This document shows, piece by piece, positions 1-8,540 of a stretch of DNA of 64,000 nucleotides; the first letter of the stretch is position 1; each line of letters opens with the position of its first letter. Both the position numbers and the translations under genes were made by a program. Source of the stretch: Isoptericola halotolerans. Its GTDB lineage: Bacteria > Actinomycetota > Actinomycetes > Actinomycetales > Cellulomonadaceae. The notes beneath the pieces were generated by a model. That model was not told the DNA's origin and made no database searches. It saw nothing but the letters and a program-made list of their open reading frames with translations. The stretch lies in assembly GCF_013149785.1 (NCBI RefSeq), contig NZ_JABEZU010000004.1:1-64000 (forward strand), written 5' to 3'.

Positions 1-12
1 TCCAGTCCAAAG

Positions 13-75
13 GAACCAAAAAGGTTCAAAATTTGGCATTGACTATCAAGCACACTGTTGAGTTCTCAAACAACC
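13..75 (-). promoter_or_regulatory. rRNA operon leader with boxA-like antitermination element
   Basis: Read on the minus strand, 75-41 gives TTTGAGAACTCAACAGTGTG and its continuation, the conserved actinobacterial rrn leader containing the boxA/Nus-factor site that precedes 16S rRNA. A short hairpin (13-17 with 23-27, arms GAACC/GGTTC) follows downstream, resembling the boxB or processing stem. The 16S gene itself must lie to the left, beyond position 1, transcribed leftward. Identification rests on recall of mycobacterial and streptomycete rrn leaders. Confidence 0.75.
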
Positions 76-133
76 GACGCACACCATCCAGCACCAGAAC
101 AACCGCTCCGGCCCCATCCGGGGCAACCCCTCT

Positions 134-163
134 AACTTAGCAGTTCCGATATCTCCCTGCAAA
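134..163 (-). promoter_or_regulatory. Putative rRNA operon promoter (proximal)
   Basis: On the minus strand a -35-like TTTGCA (163-158) and a -10-like TAAGTT (139-134) are separated by 18 bases, upstream of the boxA leader. The following AGAGGGGTTGCCCC resembles start regions of actinobacterial rrn promoters. With the distal promoter at 343-372 this gives the tandem arrangement usual for rRNA operons. The region 76-133 between it and boxA contains no gene. Confidence 0.55.
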
Positions 164-342
164 TCGTCCGGATCTGTTTGATCCGTATGATTTCGGTTGA
201 TTCCGAACCCGCCCCACACTATCAGAACGCGCTCGGCGTCCTGATCCAGAAGGATGTGGTTTTCAGCTCCGGCCCGGCCACCGGTACCCAGCCTCGCGGC
301 TGTCTCCTCGGTGTCCGTCGGCCCGTCGGGCTGACTCAGAGA

Positions 343-372
343 ACATTACAGAGGTCGGTCCCCGCGCGTCAA
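343..372 (-). promoter_or_regulatory. Putative strong rRNA operon promoter (distal)
   Basis: On the minus strand TTGACG (372-367) and TAATGT (348-343) are spaced by 18 bases, close to the sigma-70 consensus. The same ten bases TAATGTTCTC occur in the putative promoter of the tRNA-Arg gene at 2282-2311, which supports a shared stable-RNA promoter. The 76 bases between here and the putP stop, and the stretch 164-342, show no credible coding sequence. Confidence 0.6.
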
Positions 373-451
373 CGCGGAGCGACGTGGCGCGCGCCACTCT
401 CCTGACCTCCCCGTCCGGAGAAGCGCCGGAGCAGCCGCGCGCCCCACGTCC

Positions 452-1957
452 TCAGACGGAGCCGGTAGGAGCAGCGCCGACAGCCAGCCGCCGAGCGTCC
501 TCGAACTCGGCCTCGATGTCCTGCCCGGGCGGCCGCGTCACCAGGCTCACGACGACGGCTGCGACCAGACCCACCGCGAACCCGGGCACGATCTCGTACA
601 GCATGTCCGTCAGGAAGCTCTGCCCCCAGACGAAGGCGACGACGGCACCACCGACCATCCCTGCGAGCGCTCCCCACCGGTTCAACCGGCGCCAGTAGAG
701 GCTCAGGAGGACGATCGGGCCGAACGCGGCGCCGAACCCGGCCCAGGCGAACCCGACCAGGTCGAGGATCGTCGTCGTGCGGTCCGTCGCGATGAGACCG
801 GCGATGAGCGCCACGGCGAGTACCCCCGCTCGGCCGAGCATCACCTGCGTGGTCATCGACAGCTCTCGCTTGGTGGTCATCTTCACGAGGTCCTCCACCA
901 GGGCGGACGACGAGACGATCAGCTGGGAGGAGATCGTGGACATGATCGCCGCCAGCACGGCAGCCAGGACGAGGCCGGCCACGACCGGGTGGAACAAGGT
1001 CTGCGCCAGGAACAGGAAGACCGTCTCCGGGTTCTCCAGCGTCAGCCCGTTGACGTTCATGTAGCCCACGCCGATCAGCCCCGTCATGACGGCCCCGACC
1101 GCGGTGACGATCATCCACGAGATACCGATCCGCCGCCCCACCTTGGCGTCGCTCGGCGAACGCATCGCCATGAACCTCACGATGATGTGCGGCTGCCCGA
1201 AGTATCCGAGGCCCCACGCCAGTGCCGAGATCACACCCGTCACCGACGCGCCGGCGACGAAGGACAGGTGGTCGGCCGCGGCCGAGGTGTCGGCTGCGAG
1301 GATCCCGTCACGCACGACGCTCCAGCCACCCAGGTCGACCACGGCCACGATCGGCACGGCGACCAGCGCCAGGAGCATGAGGATGCCCTGCGCCACGTCT
1401 GTCCACGTGGCGCCCAGGAACCCCCCGAACAGCGTGTAGGCCAGCGTCACGCCGCCGACGACCAGGAGCCCCGTCAGGTAGCTCATCCCGAACGAGCTCT
1501 CGAAGAACGTCCCGCCCGCGACCATGCCGGAGGAGACGTAGAACGTGAAGAACACGAGCACGATCGCGCCGGCGGCGATCCGCAGCAGCCGTGACGTGTC
1601 CTTGAGCCGGTTCTCGAAGAAGCTCGGGATCGTGATCGAGTTGTTCGAGACCTCCGTGTAGGCGCGCAGCCGCGGTGCCACGAACTTCCAGTTGAGCCAG
1701 GCGCCGATCGTCAGTCCGATCGCGATCCACGCCTCCACCAGGCCCGCGACGTAGATGGCGCCGGGCAGGCCCATCAGCAGCCAGCCGGACATGTCTGAGG
1801 CGCCGGCGCTCAGGGCCGCGACACCCGGTCTGAGCCGACGTCCGCCGAGCATGTAGTCGTCGAGGTCGTTCGTCCGCCGGAACGCGGCGTAGCCGATGCC
1901 CAGCATCAGGGCCAGGTAGGCCACGATCGCGATCGTCGTCCAGGTCTGATCGCTCAT
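452..1957 (-). CDS. putP: Sodium/proline symporter PutP
   Basis: A 501-residue membrane transporter of the sodium:solute symporter family that imports proline with sodium. The N-terminal helix is followed by the family stretch around RTNDLDDYMLGGRRL and the helix with ALSAGASDMSGWLLMG, which matches PutP closely and lines the sodium and proline sites in that family. About 13 hydrophobic segments run through the protein and length fits PutP (about 500). I chose ATG at 1957, with GAGAGGTG eight bases upstream; a GTG at 1969 would add four residues. It stands alone, converging on nothing, its 3' end facing the rRNA promoter region. Proline uptake could serve osmoprotection or nutrition; context does not decide. 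Confidence 0.93.
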   Translation of the reverse strand: MSDQTWTTIAIVAYLALMLGIGYAAFRRTNDLDDYMLGGRRLRPGVAALSAGASDMSGWLLMGLPGAIYVAGLVEAWIAIGLTIGAWLNWKFVAPRLRAYTEVSNNSITIPSFFENRLKDTSRLLRIAAGAIVLVFFTFYVSSGMVAGGTFFESSFGMSYLTGLLVVGGVTLAYTLFGGFLGATWTDVAQGILMLLALVAVPIVAVVDLGGWSVVRDGILAADTSAAADHLSFVAGASVTGVISALAWGLGYFGQPHIIVRFMAMRSPSDAKVGRRIGISWMIVTAVGAVMTGLIGVGYMNVNGLTLENPETVFLFLAQTLFHPVVAGLVLAAVLAAIMSTISSQLIVSSSALVEDLVKMTTKRELSMTTQVMLGRAGVLAVALIAGLIATDRTTTILDLVGFAWAGFGAAFGPIVLLSLYWRRLNRWGALAGMVGGAVVAFVWGQSFLTDMLYEIVPGFAVGLVAAVVVSLVTRPPGQDIEAEFEDARRLAVGAAPTGSV

Positions 1958-2134
1958 GCGATCACGCACCTCTCGTCCGTCGTGCAGCGTCTGACCCGCT
2001 CTGCATCCTCGCAGTGCGGGTCGTCCGCCGCATCGCTCGCGCCGGACCGGGGCCAGGCCTGTCTCGTCCGGTCACAGAGATCCTGGCACCGGACATCCTC
2101 GCTGCGGTGTCGCCCTACGGAGTTTCCCACGAGA

Positions 2135-2166
2135 AACGGCCCGATCCTCGACAGGATCGGGCCGTT
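2135..2166 (-). terminator. Hairpin terminator after tRNA-Arg
   Basis: A perfect 14-bp stem (2135-2148 with 2153-2166) with a four-base loop lies nine bases past the 3' end of tRNA-Arg on the minus strand. The following TTCTC is only a weak U tract. Position and stem strength make it the terminator of this single tRNA transcript. Confidence 0.75.
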
Positions 2167-2174
2167 CTGGGAAG

Positions 2175-2247
2175 TGCGCCCGGAGGGATTCGAACCCCCA
2201 ACCTTCTGATCCGTAGTCAGATGCTCTATCCGTTGAGCTACGGGCGC
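2175..2247 (-). tRNA. tRNA-Arg (anticodon ACG)
   Basis: 73 bases forming a full cloverleaf on the minus strand: acceptor stem GCGCCCG/CGGGCGC with A discriminator, D arm TAGCTCAACGGATAGAGCA, anticodon arm CTGACTACGGATCAG with anticodon ACG, and T arm GGGGGTTCGAATCCC. CCA is not encoded. The wobble A would be deaminated to inosine to read CGU, CGC and CGA. A strong promoter lies at 2282-2311 and a terminator at 2135-2166, so it is probably a monocistronic unit. Confidence 0.97.
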
Positions 2248-2281
2248 ATACCGTCCGATGCTGTCGCACCGGCCGACGAGA

Positions 2282-2311
2282 ACATTACCGTGCTGGCTGC
2301 CGATCCCCAAA
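2282..2311 (-). promoter_or_regulatory. Putative promoter of tRNA-Arg
   Basis: Minus-strand TTTGGG (2311-2306), 18-base spacer, TAATGT (2287-2282), placing the start about 30 bases before the tRNA. The ten bases TAATGTTCTC are identical to those in the putative rRNA promoter at 343-372. Confidence 0.5.
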
Positions 2312-2365
2312 CCGGGATCGACGATCGTGACCGACACCACGACGGTGGTGTCCACCCGCGACACA

Positions 2366-2398
2366 GAAAAGGCCCCGGGCGTCGAACACCGGAGCCTT
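2366..2398 (-). terminator. Intrinsic terminator after tRNA-Ser(GCT)
   Basis: On the minus strand the inverted pair AAGGCTCCGG / CCGGGGCCTT (one mismatch) is followed by TTTTCTGTG, a classic stem plus U-tract. It lies five bases after the 3' end of the tRNA-Ser(GCT) gene. Confidence 0.75.
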
Positions 2399-2403
2399 CC
2401 TGG

Positions 2404-2492
2404 CGGAGACGGGGGGATTTGAACCCCCGAACGGGTTGCCCCGTTACCACCTTAGCAGGGTGGCGCACTAGACCAGACTATGCGACGTCTCC
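2404..2492 (-). tRNA. tRNA-Ser (anticodon GCT)
   Basis: 89 bases with the long variable arm typical of serine tRNA. Acceptor stem GGAGACG/CGTCTCC, discriminator G, anticodon arm CACCCTGCTAAGGTGG with GCT, variable arm around ACGGGGCAACCCGT, T arm GGGGGTTCAAATCCC. It reads AGC/AGU codons. The matching seryl-tRNA synthetase gene is at 16571-17839. Confidence 0.97.
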
Positions 2493-2629
2493 TCGCAGCG
2501 GCAGGAGCGAACCTGTGCTGCGCCGACCACAGTACCTGCCGGACGGCCCGCGGGGCAAAAGCCCTCGGGGACACGGCGCTGGTCTCGAGGTCTACCCGGT
2601 CGGCCCGGTGGGCCACCGACCCGGTACGG

Positions 2630-2717
2630 CGGAGGGCGGGGGATTCGAACCCCCGGTGCGGGGTTGCCGCACAACGGTTTTCAAGACCGTCACATTCGGC
2701 CGCTCTGTCAGCCCTCC
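2630..2717 (-). tRNA. tRNA-Ser (anticodon TGA)
   Basis: 88-base serine tRNA with a long variable arm: acceptor stem GGAGGGC/GCCCTCC, discriminator G, anticodon arm ACGGTCTTGAAAACCGT with TGA, variable arm TGCGGCAACCCCGCA, T arm GGGGGTTCGAATCCC. It reads UCA and by wobble UCG. It lies 137 bases upstream of tRNA-Ser(GCT) on the same strand; no clear terminator separates them, so cotranscription is possible. Confidence 0.97.
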
Positions 2718-2761
2718 CAGGCCCGGCAGTCTAGCCGGACGGAACATCACCGACGACGGCG

Positions 2762-2793
2762 CGGTCGGTCGATGGGCAAGCACCGACCGACCG
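2762..2793 (-). terminator. Hairpin downstream of the conservon
   Basis: A perfect 10-bp stem (2762-2771 with 2784-2793, arm CGGTCGGTCG) with a 12-base loop lies 13 bases after the stop of the last conservon gene. There is no U tract, so termination is inferred from position. Confidence 0.5.
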
Positions 2794-2806
2794 TCGACCA
2801 CCGAGG

Positions 2807-3790
2807 TCAGCTGGGCCCGCCGCCCGTGCGCAACTGTCGCATCGCCAGCTGCACCAGCGAGATGAGCGTCTGCTTGGTCGCCGCCCTCGATCGAGCGTCC
2901 GTGTAGAGCATCGGCACGTGGGCCGGGATCTGAAGTGCCTCGCGCACGTCCTCGAGCCGGTGCTTGGCCACGCCGTCGAAGCAGTTGACCCCCACCACGA
3001 ACGGCACGCCCCGCTGCTCGAAGTAGTCGATCGCCGGGAAGCACTGCTCGAGACGATCCGTGTCGACCAGCACCACGGCACCGATCGCTCCGCGCACCAG
3101 GTCGTCCCACATGAACAGGAAGCGGTCCTGACCAGGGGTGCCGAACAGGTACAACCACAGGTTGCCGGGCAGGGACACCCGGCCGAAGTCCATCGCGACG
3201 GTCGTCGTCGTCTTGCGATCGGTCACGCCGCCGGCGTCGTCGACCCCGACGGAGTGCTCCGTCATCGCCGCCTCCGTGTTGAGCGGCTCGACGTCGGAGA
3301 TGGATCCGATGAAGGTCGTCTTGCCGACGGCGAACCCGCCCGCCACGACGATCTTCGTCACCGTGGGTGCGGTGCTCCCGGACTCGGCAGCGGGGCGCGC
3401 GGCCGGAGCCGGCGCCTGACGGCCACCCTGATCGGCCTGCTGCGAGGTGTGGTCGACCGGAGCTGTCTGCTGTCCCACCGAGGAGCTCGGAGCGGCGGAC
3501 GCGCTGACGCCGTGAGCCTGCGCCGGAGCGGCATGGGACGAGGGTGCCTGGGCCGCCGCGGACTGCGGAGCGCCGGCGGTGTGCGACGCCGCCGTCACAC
3601 CTGCCTCGGTACGCGCGGCACCGCCGAGCACGCTCTGCCGGACCGGTCTGCCGTCGCCCGCACCGCGGAACGGAGAGGGACCACCGGCCGGGGCGCTCAG
3701 CCCGCCGGCGGGCCCGGAGACGGGCGCCCAGCTCGGGGACAGGCTGCCGGACCCGCCGGGCGACGGGCTGTCAGAGGGTGGAAATGCCAT
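2807..3790 (-). CDS. cvnD: Conservon small GTPase (CvnD-type)
   Basis: A 327-residue protein whose C-terminal 185 residues are a Ras-like GTPase of the kind that ends Streptomyces conservons. The P-loop GGFAVGKTT sits near residue 150, with a switch region of repeated threonines (DRKTTTTVAMDFG), a G3-like FGTPGQDRF and the helix-rich end. The first about 145 residues are a low-complexity Ala/Pro/Ser/Gly region; the usual family member is near 190 residues, so this extension is odd. ATG at 3790 follows GGAGAG by eight bases and overlaps the previous gene by 20 bases, implying translational coupling. In conservons the four products form a membrane-associated G-protein-like sensory complex; the signal here is unknown. 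Confidence 0.9.
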   Translation of the reverse strand: MAFPPSDSPSPGGSGSLSPSWAPVSGPAGGLSAPAGGPSPFRGAGDGRPVRQSVLGGAARTEAGVTAASHTAGAPQSAAAQAPSSHAAPAQAHGVSASAAPSSSVGQQTAPVDHTSQQADQGGRQAPAPAARPAAESGSTAPTVTKIVVAGGFAVGKTTFIGSISDVEPLNTEAAMTEHSVGVDDAGGVTDRKTTTTVAMDFGRVSLPGNLWLYLFGTPGQDRFLFMWDDLVRGAIGAVVLVDTDRLEQCFPAIDYFEQRGVPFVVGVNCFDGVAKHRLEDVREALQIPAHVPMLYTDARSRAATKQTLISLVQLAMRQLRTGGGPS

Positions 3791-4187
3791 TGAGAACACT
3801 CTCCAAGACGCTCAGGGAAAGCCCCGAGTGGTTGCTGCCGTGGCCCGTGTGGACGTTGACCGGGGCCGAGGTGTGCACGGTGATGTGGCCCTCCTCCTGC
3901 ATGTCCGCCACGAGGATGCGGACAACCCCGAGCGGAAGCTTCAGAAGGGCCGAGAGCTCGGCGATCGACACGTAGGTGTGTGCTGCGTGCTGCAGGATCG
4001 CGCGCTTCTCGGGGGTGAGGCCGAAGCTGCTGACTGCTCCTGGCATGACCTCGACCAGCGCCTCGAGAGGCAGGTCGGACATGGAGGAACGGACGCGGCC
4101 ACCCGTGACCGCGTAGGGACGCACCGTGGAAGCCTCGTAGCCATCCGCGGAGTGCGAGCCCAGGGAACCGAACGGTGCGTGCGTCAT
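3771..4187 (-). CDS. cvnC: DUF742 protein (CvnC-type)
   Basis: A 138-residue soluble protein of the DUF742 family, the third gene of conservons. It has the usual N-terminal VRPYAVTGGRVRS segment, then a winged-helix-like region (ILQHAAHTYVSIAELSALLK followed by GVVRILVADMQEEGHI). Start ATG lies eight bases after the stop of the roadblock gene and its end overlaps the GTPase gene. Family members are thought to couple the sensor complex to the GTPase; no enzymatic motif is visible. Confidence 0.9.
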   Translation of the reverse strand: MTHAPFGSLGSHSADGYEASTVRPYAVTGGRVRSSMSDLPLEALVEVMPGAVSSFGLTPEKRAILQHAAHTYVSIAELSALLKLPLGVVRILVADMQEEGHITVHTSAPVNVHTGHGSNHSGLSLSVLESVLNGISTL

Positions 4188-4195
4188 CGTCTACC

Positions 4196-4645
4196 TCATC
4201 CAACCTGCGCTGAGCGCGTCGTGCCGTCGACGGGAAGGCTGCCCCGCATCTCGGAGATGAGCTGCGGCGTGAGCGTCGTCTCGGTGCGCGAGACGAGCAG
4301 CGCCATCTCGTAGCCGATCAGCCCGATGTCGCAGTTCGCCTCGGCGACCACAGCGAGGACCGACCCGTTCGAGACGTTCATCAAGAAGAGGTAGCCGTTG
4401 TCCATCTCGACGATGGACTGCCGCACGTTGCCACCGTTGAGCTGACGCGCGGCGCCACGGGTGAGGCTCGACATGCCCGAGACGATGGCGGCGAGCTGGT
4501 CGCCGCTGGTGCGGTCGAGGTGGTCCGACATGGCCATGAGCAGGCCGTCCGCCGAGACCACCAGCGTGTGGCGGCTGCCGGGGACGGTCCGGACGAAGTT
4601 GTCGAGAAGCCACCCGAAGTTGGTCGCTTCAGTACTGAGGGTCAC
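4196..4645 (-). CDS. cvnB: Roadblock/LC7 domain protein (CvnB-type)
   Basis: A 149-residue single-domain roadblock/LC7 protein. The sequence begins at a GTG with the strong GAGGAGGAAGC just upstream and contains the family core around FVRTVPGSRHTLVVSADGLL and the later DIGLIGYEMALLVSRTE. Roadblock proteins dimerise and regulate small Ras-like GTPases; MglB, which acts on MglA, is a member. Placement directly before the DUF742 and GTPase genes makes it the likely regulator of the GTPase at 2807-3790. It follows the sensor gene by 100 bases. Confidence 0.92.
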   Translation of the reverse strand: MTLSTEATNFGWLLDNFVRTVPGSRHTLVVSADGLLMAMSDHLDRTSGDQLAAIVSGMSSLTRGAARQLNGGNVRQSIVEMDNGYLFLMNVSNGSVLAVVAEANCDIGLIGYEMALLVSRTETTLTPQLISEMRGSLPVDGTTRSAQVG

Positions 4646-4745
4646 GCTTCCTCCTCGTCAGGTGCGCTGAGTGCGCAGGTCACCGCTGCTGCGGAGACGA
4701 TCCAGGGACATCATTCACGGTCAGGGGGTCATCCGTCGAGGCCCG

Positions 4746-7700
4746 TCACCCGGTTGCCTCGGATCGCCCGCGGGCTGTCGCCGACTGGAATGCCGACAAC
4801 CGCGCGCGCAACTGTTCCGGATCACGGTCGATACGGGCCGTGAAGCGATCCGCCGAGGCGGGTCGATCAGCGGTCCGGCTCCGCCGTGTCAGGCCGTTCG
4901 CGGCCTCCGGAGCCACCGCGGTCGGTCGGTACGTCTGCTCCTCGTTGCTGGTCGTCACGTTCTCTTCCTGGAAGACCCCACGCTGCATGAGCGTGGACAT
5001 CTCCTCGTACAGGACGGCCGAGGCCATCCACTCGGAGCGCGCCTCGACGGTGTCAGGCACGTACTGGGGGTCGAGGGGGTCGGCCTTGGCGTCGCCGGTG
5101 GAACGCAGCGGCAGCACCGACTCCCCGTAGGTCCGCCCGACCGACCGACCGTCGTCCGCCGTGGCGGCGAAGGACGGGGCCGCCGTCGGCCGCTGCTCCG
5201 CAGGAGGCGCGGCGACGGGAGACGGCTCGACCGGCTGCGGGAGGTCATAAGGGACGTCCTCGACCACCGGCGGCCGGTAGGCCACCGGAGCCCGAGGCGC
5301 CTCGGGCTCCGGGGCGAACGGTCGCGGGCCGGCCGTTGCGGGAGAGGCCGACCACTCGTCGACGTCGGCGGTCCGCCGCACCGCCGGCGACTCCGGCGCT
5401 GACGAGGCGGACTCCGACCCGACGGAGAGGGTCGGGGCCGTGAGCGGGTCGACGCCACCGGCCGAACCGACGAGCGGTGCGCCCTGCGCAGGAGAACCGT
5501 TCGTCACCGAGTCCACCGCGGCGGCGGCGGTCTGGTCGACCGCCGGCTTGCGTCCGAACAGACCACGCTTGCGCGAACCCTGCTGCGGGGTCTCCGCCCG
5601 CCGTGTGGGGAGGTCCGACATCAGGTCCTCGAAGGCCGGCAGGCTGGTGAAGCCCTCGTCCTCGGGCGCGTGAGCGGCGTTCGTCGGGACCTCGGTGCGC
5701 GGCTCGGCATCGGCAGCCGCGGGACGGGCAGGCTCGGCGTAGGGCACCGTCGGCCGGGCAGCCTCCGCAGCGGACGGGAAGTGCTGCACCGGCTCGGCAG
5801 CCGGCACCGGCTCGGCGGCCGGCACCGGCGCCCAGGCGTCGGCGACGGACGGCACCTGGACAGGCTCCGGGTCCGCTTCGGACGGGCTCAGGCCCGCCGG
5901 GACGTCGGCAGGGTCGTCCGTGACGGCATCGAGCTGGATCGTGCCCTCGGTGGCCGACTCCTCGAGTCGCTCCATGGAGCGGAAGCTCGAGAACAGCCCG
6001 GTGCGCTGCTCGGGCTCGATCGGCTCGGACGTGGGCTCTTCCAGCAGGGGCAGGGCGCCGGAGTGGGCGCTCGGTTCCGAAGAACCTCCCGCCGACCGCT
6101 GCCGGCTGGGCAGCGAGCCACCCGAGGCCGAGACCTCGGCCGGAGGGCTCCACGACCCGTCGTCCGCGGCAGCCTGAGCGGACTCGTCCATGTGCGGCGT
6201 CGAGAGGGGCGGGAGCACGATCGACTCCGTCGGCGACCCCTCGTCGGCGCGACGTCTGCGGGGCATGCCCGTCGCCGTCGTGCCGTCGGTGAGCGCGTCG
6301 AGGTCGACCGGGGCAGCCGTCGGAGGCTCCGGCTCGCGCAGGCCGAAGGCGGAGCGCGCAGGGGTGTTGTCGGTCGCCCGCGGTCGCGCGTCCGGCATCG
6401 CCATCGAGGACGTGCGGTCCGAGACCGCCGTGGTCTCGTCGGGGAACCGAGCGTCCGGCTCGTGGCGGTGCGACGCACCGGCCGGGCTCGACGCACCGGC
6501 CGGGCTGGAGGCACCGCGCGGGTCGGCGGGCACGGTGGCAGGCACGGCGTCGGCGAAGCCGGTCGGTGCGGGCTCCTGGCCGAACTGGGCGACGGCCTGC
6601 TGCGTCGACGTCGCCAGCGGGTCCGTCGGCTGCGGGAGCGGCATGGCGTCGTCGGACAGGAACAGCTCCGGCGGGAACACCACCGTCGCCGTCGTGCCCT
6701 TGCCGTCCGCGCCGGCGCGGAACTCCACCGCGGCGCGCAGACGGGCGGCAAGACGACCGACCACGAACAGGCCGAGCCGCTGGGCGCCCACCGCGTCGGA
6801 GGCGGTGGTCGAGGCGACCTTGGAGTTCGCCTCGGCGAGCTCGTCCGCCGACATTCCGAGGCCGTGGTCACGCACCGTGACGACCACACCACGCTCGTCG
6901 CGGGTGGTCGACACCTCGACCGGCGTGTGCGGCTCGGAGAACATCGTCGCGTTCTCGAGCAGCTCGGCGATGAGGTGCGCCGCGTTGAGGGCGTTGTGAC
7001 CGAGCATGTGCGGATCGGTGTGGAGGCTGAGGCGCACCCGGTCGTAGAGCTCGATCTCGGAGGACGCCGTGCGGACGACGTCGGAGACCGGCATCGGGTT
7101 GCGCACCCGACGACCGGAGTCGATGCCCGCGAGGACCAGCAGGGACTCGGCGTTGCGGCGCATCCGGGTGGCGAGGTGGTCGAGGCGGAAGAGGTTCGAC
7201 AGCGTGCCGGCGTCCTCCTCGGAGCGCTCGAGCTCGTCGAGGAACGCGAGCTGACGGTTCAGGAGCACCTGGTCGCGACGCGCCACGTTGACGAACATCT
7301 CGGCGATCGAGCCACGGAGCGCGGCCTGCTCTCGAGCGACCTCCATCGTGGTCTCGTTCACCTGGTTGAACGCGTTCGCCAGGCGACCGATCTCGTCGTC
7401 CGACTCGACGGGGATCTGCACCAGGTCGATGTCCGGGGACTGACCGGGGACGGCCATCTGCTCGACCATCTGGGGCAGGCGCTCACGCACGTCCGCCGTG
7501 GCCGTCGTGAGACGGCGCAGCGGCGTGACGATGCGGCGGGCGATGACGAGGGCGATGAGCAGCGACAGGAGCACGACGCCGAACGTGACGGCCAGCGTTC
7601 CGAGCGCCTGGGTCCGGGCGGCGGACGACTCGTCCTGCGCGTAGTCGACCGTCTCGGCGCGGACGTCGTCGCGCACCGGCTGCATCTCGTCGATCCAGGC

Positions 7701-8540
7701 CTGCGACAGCTCGGCCCAGTTCGCGGCGGACCGCTGGTTGAGGTTCGAGAAGTTGACGAACTGGAGCTGGAACCGCAGCTCCTGCAGCTCCTCGCTGTAG
7801 TCGGGCAGCTGGATGCCCAGGCCGAGGCGGTCGACCCGGTCCTGGGCGGCCGCACGCAGGTCGTCGGTGGTGTTCAGGGCCGTGACCATCTGGGCCATCA
7901 GGTCCGCGTTGCGGTCGTCGTCCTCGGCGTCGGCACGTGCCGCGTCGGCCAGCGCCAGCGCCACGACAGGCCGCTCGAAGGTGTTCGCGAGCATGACCTC
8001 GTCCATCGCCACGTAGGCGTTGAGGTGCTCCGCGAGCGACGAGTCCGTGGAGGCCGCGGACAGTGCCCGCGGCACGTCCAGCGCCCGGTCGATCAGCTCG
8101 TCGTACTGCGCCATCGCGGACGCCGCCGTGATCTGCCCGGAGAACACGTCCGTCTGCAAGGCGTCGACGGCCCGACGGTCCTCGATGGTCGAGTTGATGG
8201 CGTCGCGGACGTTGGTGCTCAGCAGGTCGGTGTCCAGGGCGCGCAGCGCGTCGTTGCGGGCGTCGATCGCCTCGTCGGTCTGCTCCTGGGCCTCGGCCAG
8301 CTGTTCCACAGCGCCCTCGACCTCGTTGAGCGCCGCGACCGACAGCGCACGCTCGGCCGCCATCGCGGTGCCGGCCCGGTCCTGCAGCTCGAGGCTGTCC
8401 ACCAGGCCCGACGTCTGGTCGGCCTCGATCGCGTCCTGCAACGCGCCCCACGAGATGTACGTGGCGGCCAGCAGTAGGACGAAGATCGGCACGGCGAGTG
8501 TCGCAAGGATCTTCCCGCGAACGCCCAACCTGCGGAGCAT
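4746..8540 (-). CDS. cvnA: Conservon sensor ATPase with nitrate-sensing-like and HAMP domains (CvnA-type)
   Basis: A 1264-residue membrane sensor. A transmembrane helix at about 11-32, a helical external domain of the nitrate/nitrite-sensing type to about 310, a second membrane helix near 312-335 and a HAMP segment precede a histidine-kinase-like ATPase domain. The N box (LIAELLENATMFSEP, near 530) and G1 box (DHGLGM, near 557) are visible, and FRLDHLATRMRRN resembles the dimerisation helix of this family. From about residue 633 to the end there is a 630-residue disordered Pro/Ala/Glu-rich tail with short repeats (SPAGAS twice, PAAEPV). The tail is half the protein. ATG at 8540 follows GAGAGAGG. 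First gene of the cvnABCD operon. Confidence 0.9.
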   Translation of the reverse strand: MLRRLGVRGKILATLAVPIFVLLLAATYISWGALQDAIEADQTSGLVDSLELQDRAGTAMAAERALSVAALNEVEGAVEQLAEAQEQTDEAIDARNDALRALDTDLLSTNVRDAINSTIEDRRAVDALQTDVFSGQITAASAMAQYDELIDRALDVPRALSAASTDSSLAEHLNAYVAMDEVMLANTFERPVVALALADAARADAEDDDRNADLMAQMVTALNTTDDLRAAAQDRVDRLGLGIQLPDYSEELQELRFQLQFVNFSNLNQRSAANWAELSQAWIDEMQPVRDDVRAETVDYAQDESSAARTQALGTLAVTFGVVLLSLLIALVIARRIVTPLRRLTTATADVRERLPQMVEQMAVPGQSPDIDLVQIPVESDDEIGRLANAFNQVNETTMEVAREQAALRGSIAEMFVNVARRDQVLLNRQLAFLDELERSEEDAGTLSNLFRLDHLATRMRRNAESLLVLAGIDSGRRVRNPMPVSDVVRTASSEIELYDRVRLSLHTDPHMLGHNALNAAHLIAELLENATMFSEPHTPVEVSTTRDERGVVVTVRDHGLGMSADELAEANSKVASTTASDAVGAQRLGLFVVGRLAARLRAAVEFRAGADGKGTTATVVFPPELFLSDDAMPLPQPTDPLATSTQQAVAQFGQEPAPTGFADAVPATVPADPRGASSPAGASSPAGASHRHEPDARFPDETTAVSDRTSSMAMPDARPRATDNTPARSAFGLREPEPPTAAPVDLDALTDGTTATGMPRRRRADEGSPTESIVLPPLSTPHMDESAQAAADDGSWSPPAEVSASGGSLPSRQRSAGGSSEPSAHSGALPLLEEPTSEPIEPEQRTGLFSSFRSMERLEESATEGTIQLDAVTDDPADVPAGLSPSEADPEPVQVPSVADAWAPVPAAEPVPAAEPVQHFPSAAEAARPTVPYAEPARPAAADAEPRTEVPTNAAHAPEDEGFTSLPAFEDLMSDLPTRRAETPQQGSRKRGLFGRKPAVDQTAAAAVDSVTNGSPAQGAPLVGSAGGVDPLTAPTLSVGSESASSAPESPAVRRTADVDEWSASPATAGPRPFAPEPEAPRAPVAYRPPVVEDVPYDLPQPVEPSPVAAPPAEQRPTAAPSFAATADDGRSVGRTYGESVLPLRSTGDAKADPLDPQYVPDTVEARSEWMASAVLYEEMSTLMQRGVFQEENVTTSNEEQTYRPTAVAPEAANGLTRRSRTADRPASADRFTARIDRDPEQLRARLSAFQSATARGRSEATG

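Noticed and set aside
1954-2364. A small open frame with VAQRIEHLTTDQKVGGSNPSG
   Set aside because: This is the translation of the tRNA-Arg gene, a common false protein. Similar false frames lie over the two tRNA-Ser genes.
2542-2620. Possible terminator after tRNA-Ser(TGA)
   Set aside because: GGGC TTTT GCCC and CGGTG GGC CACCG stems exist, but GC-rich DNA offers several alternatives and none has a U tract.
5670-8477. A 935-codon open frame antisense to the conservon sensor gene
   Set aside because: High GC gives long open frames opposite real genes. The product is Arg/Gly/His-rich with no domain, and the sense strand has a complete conservon sensor.
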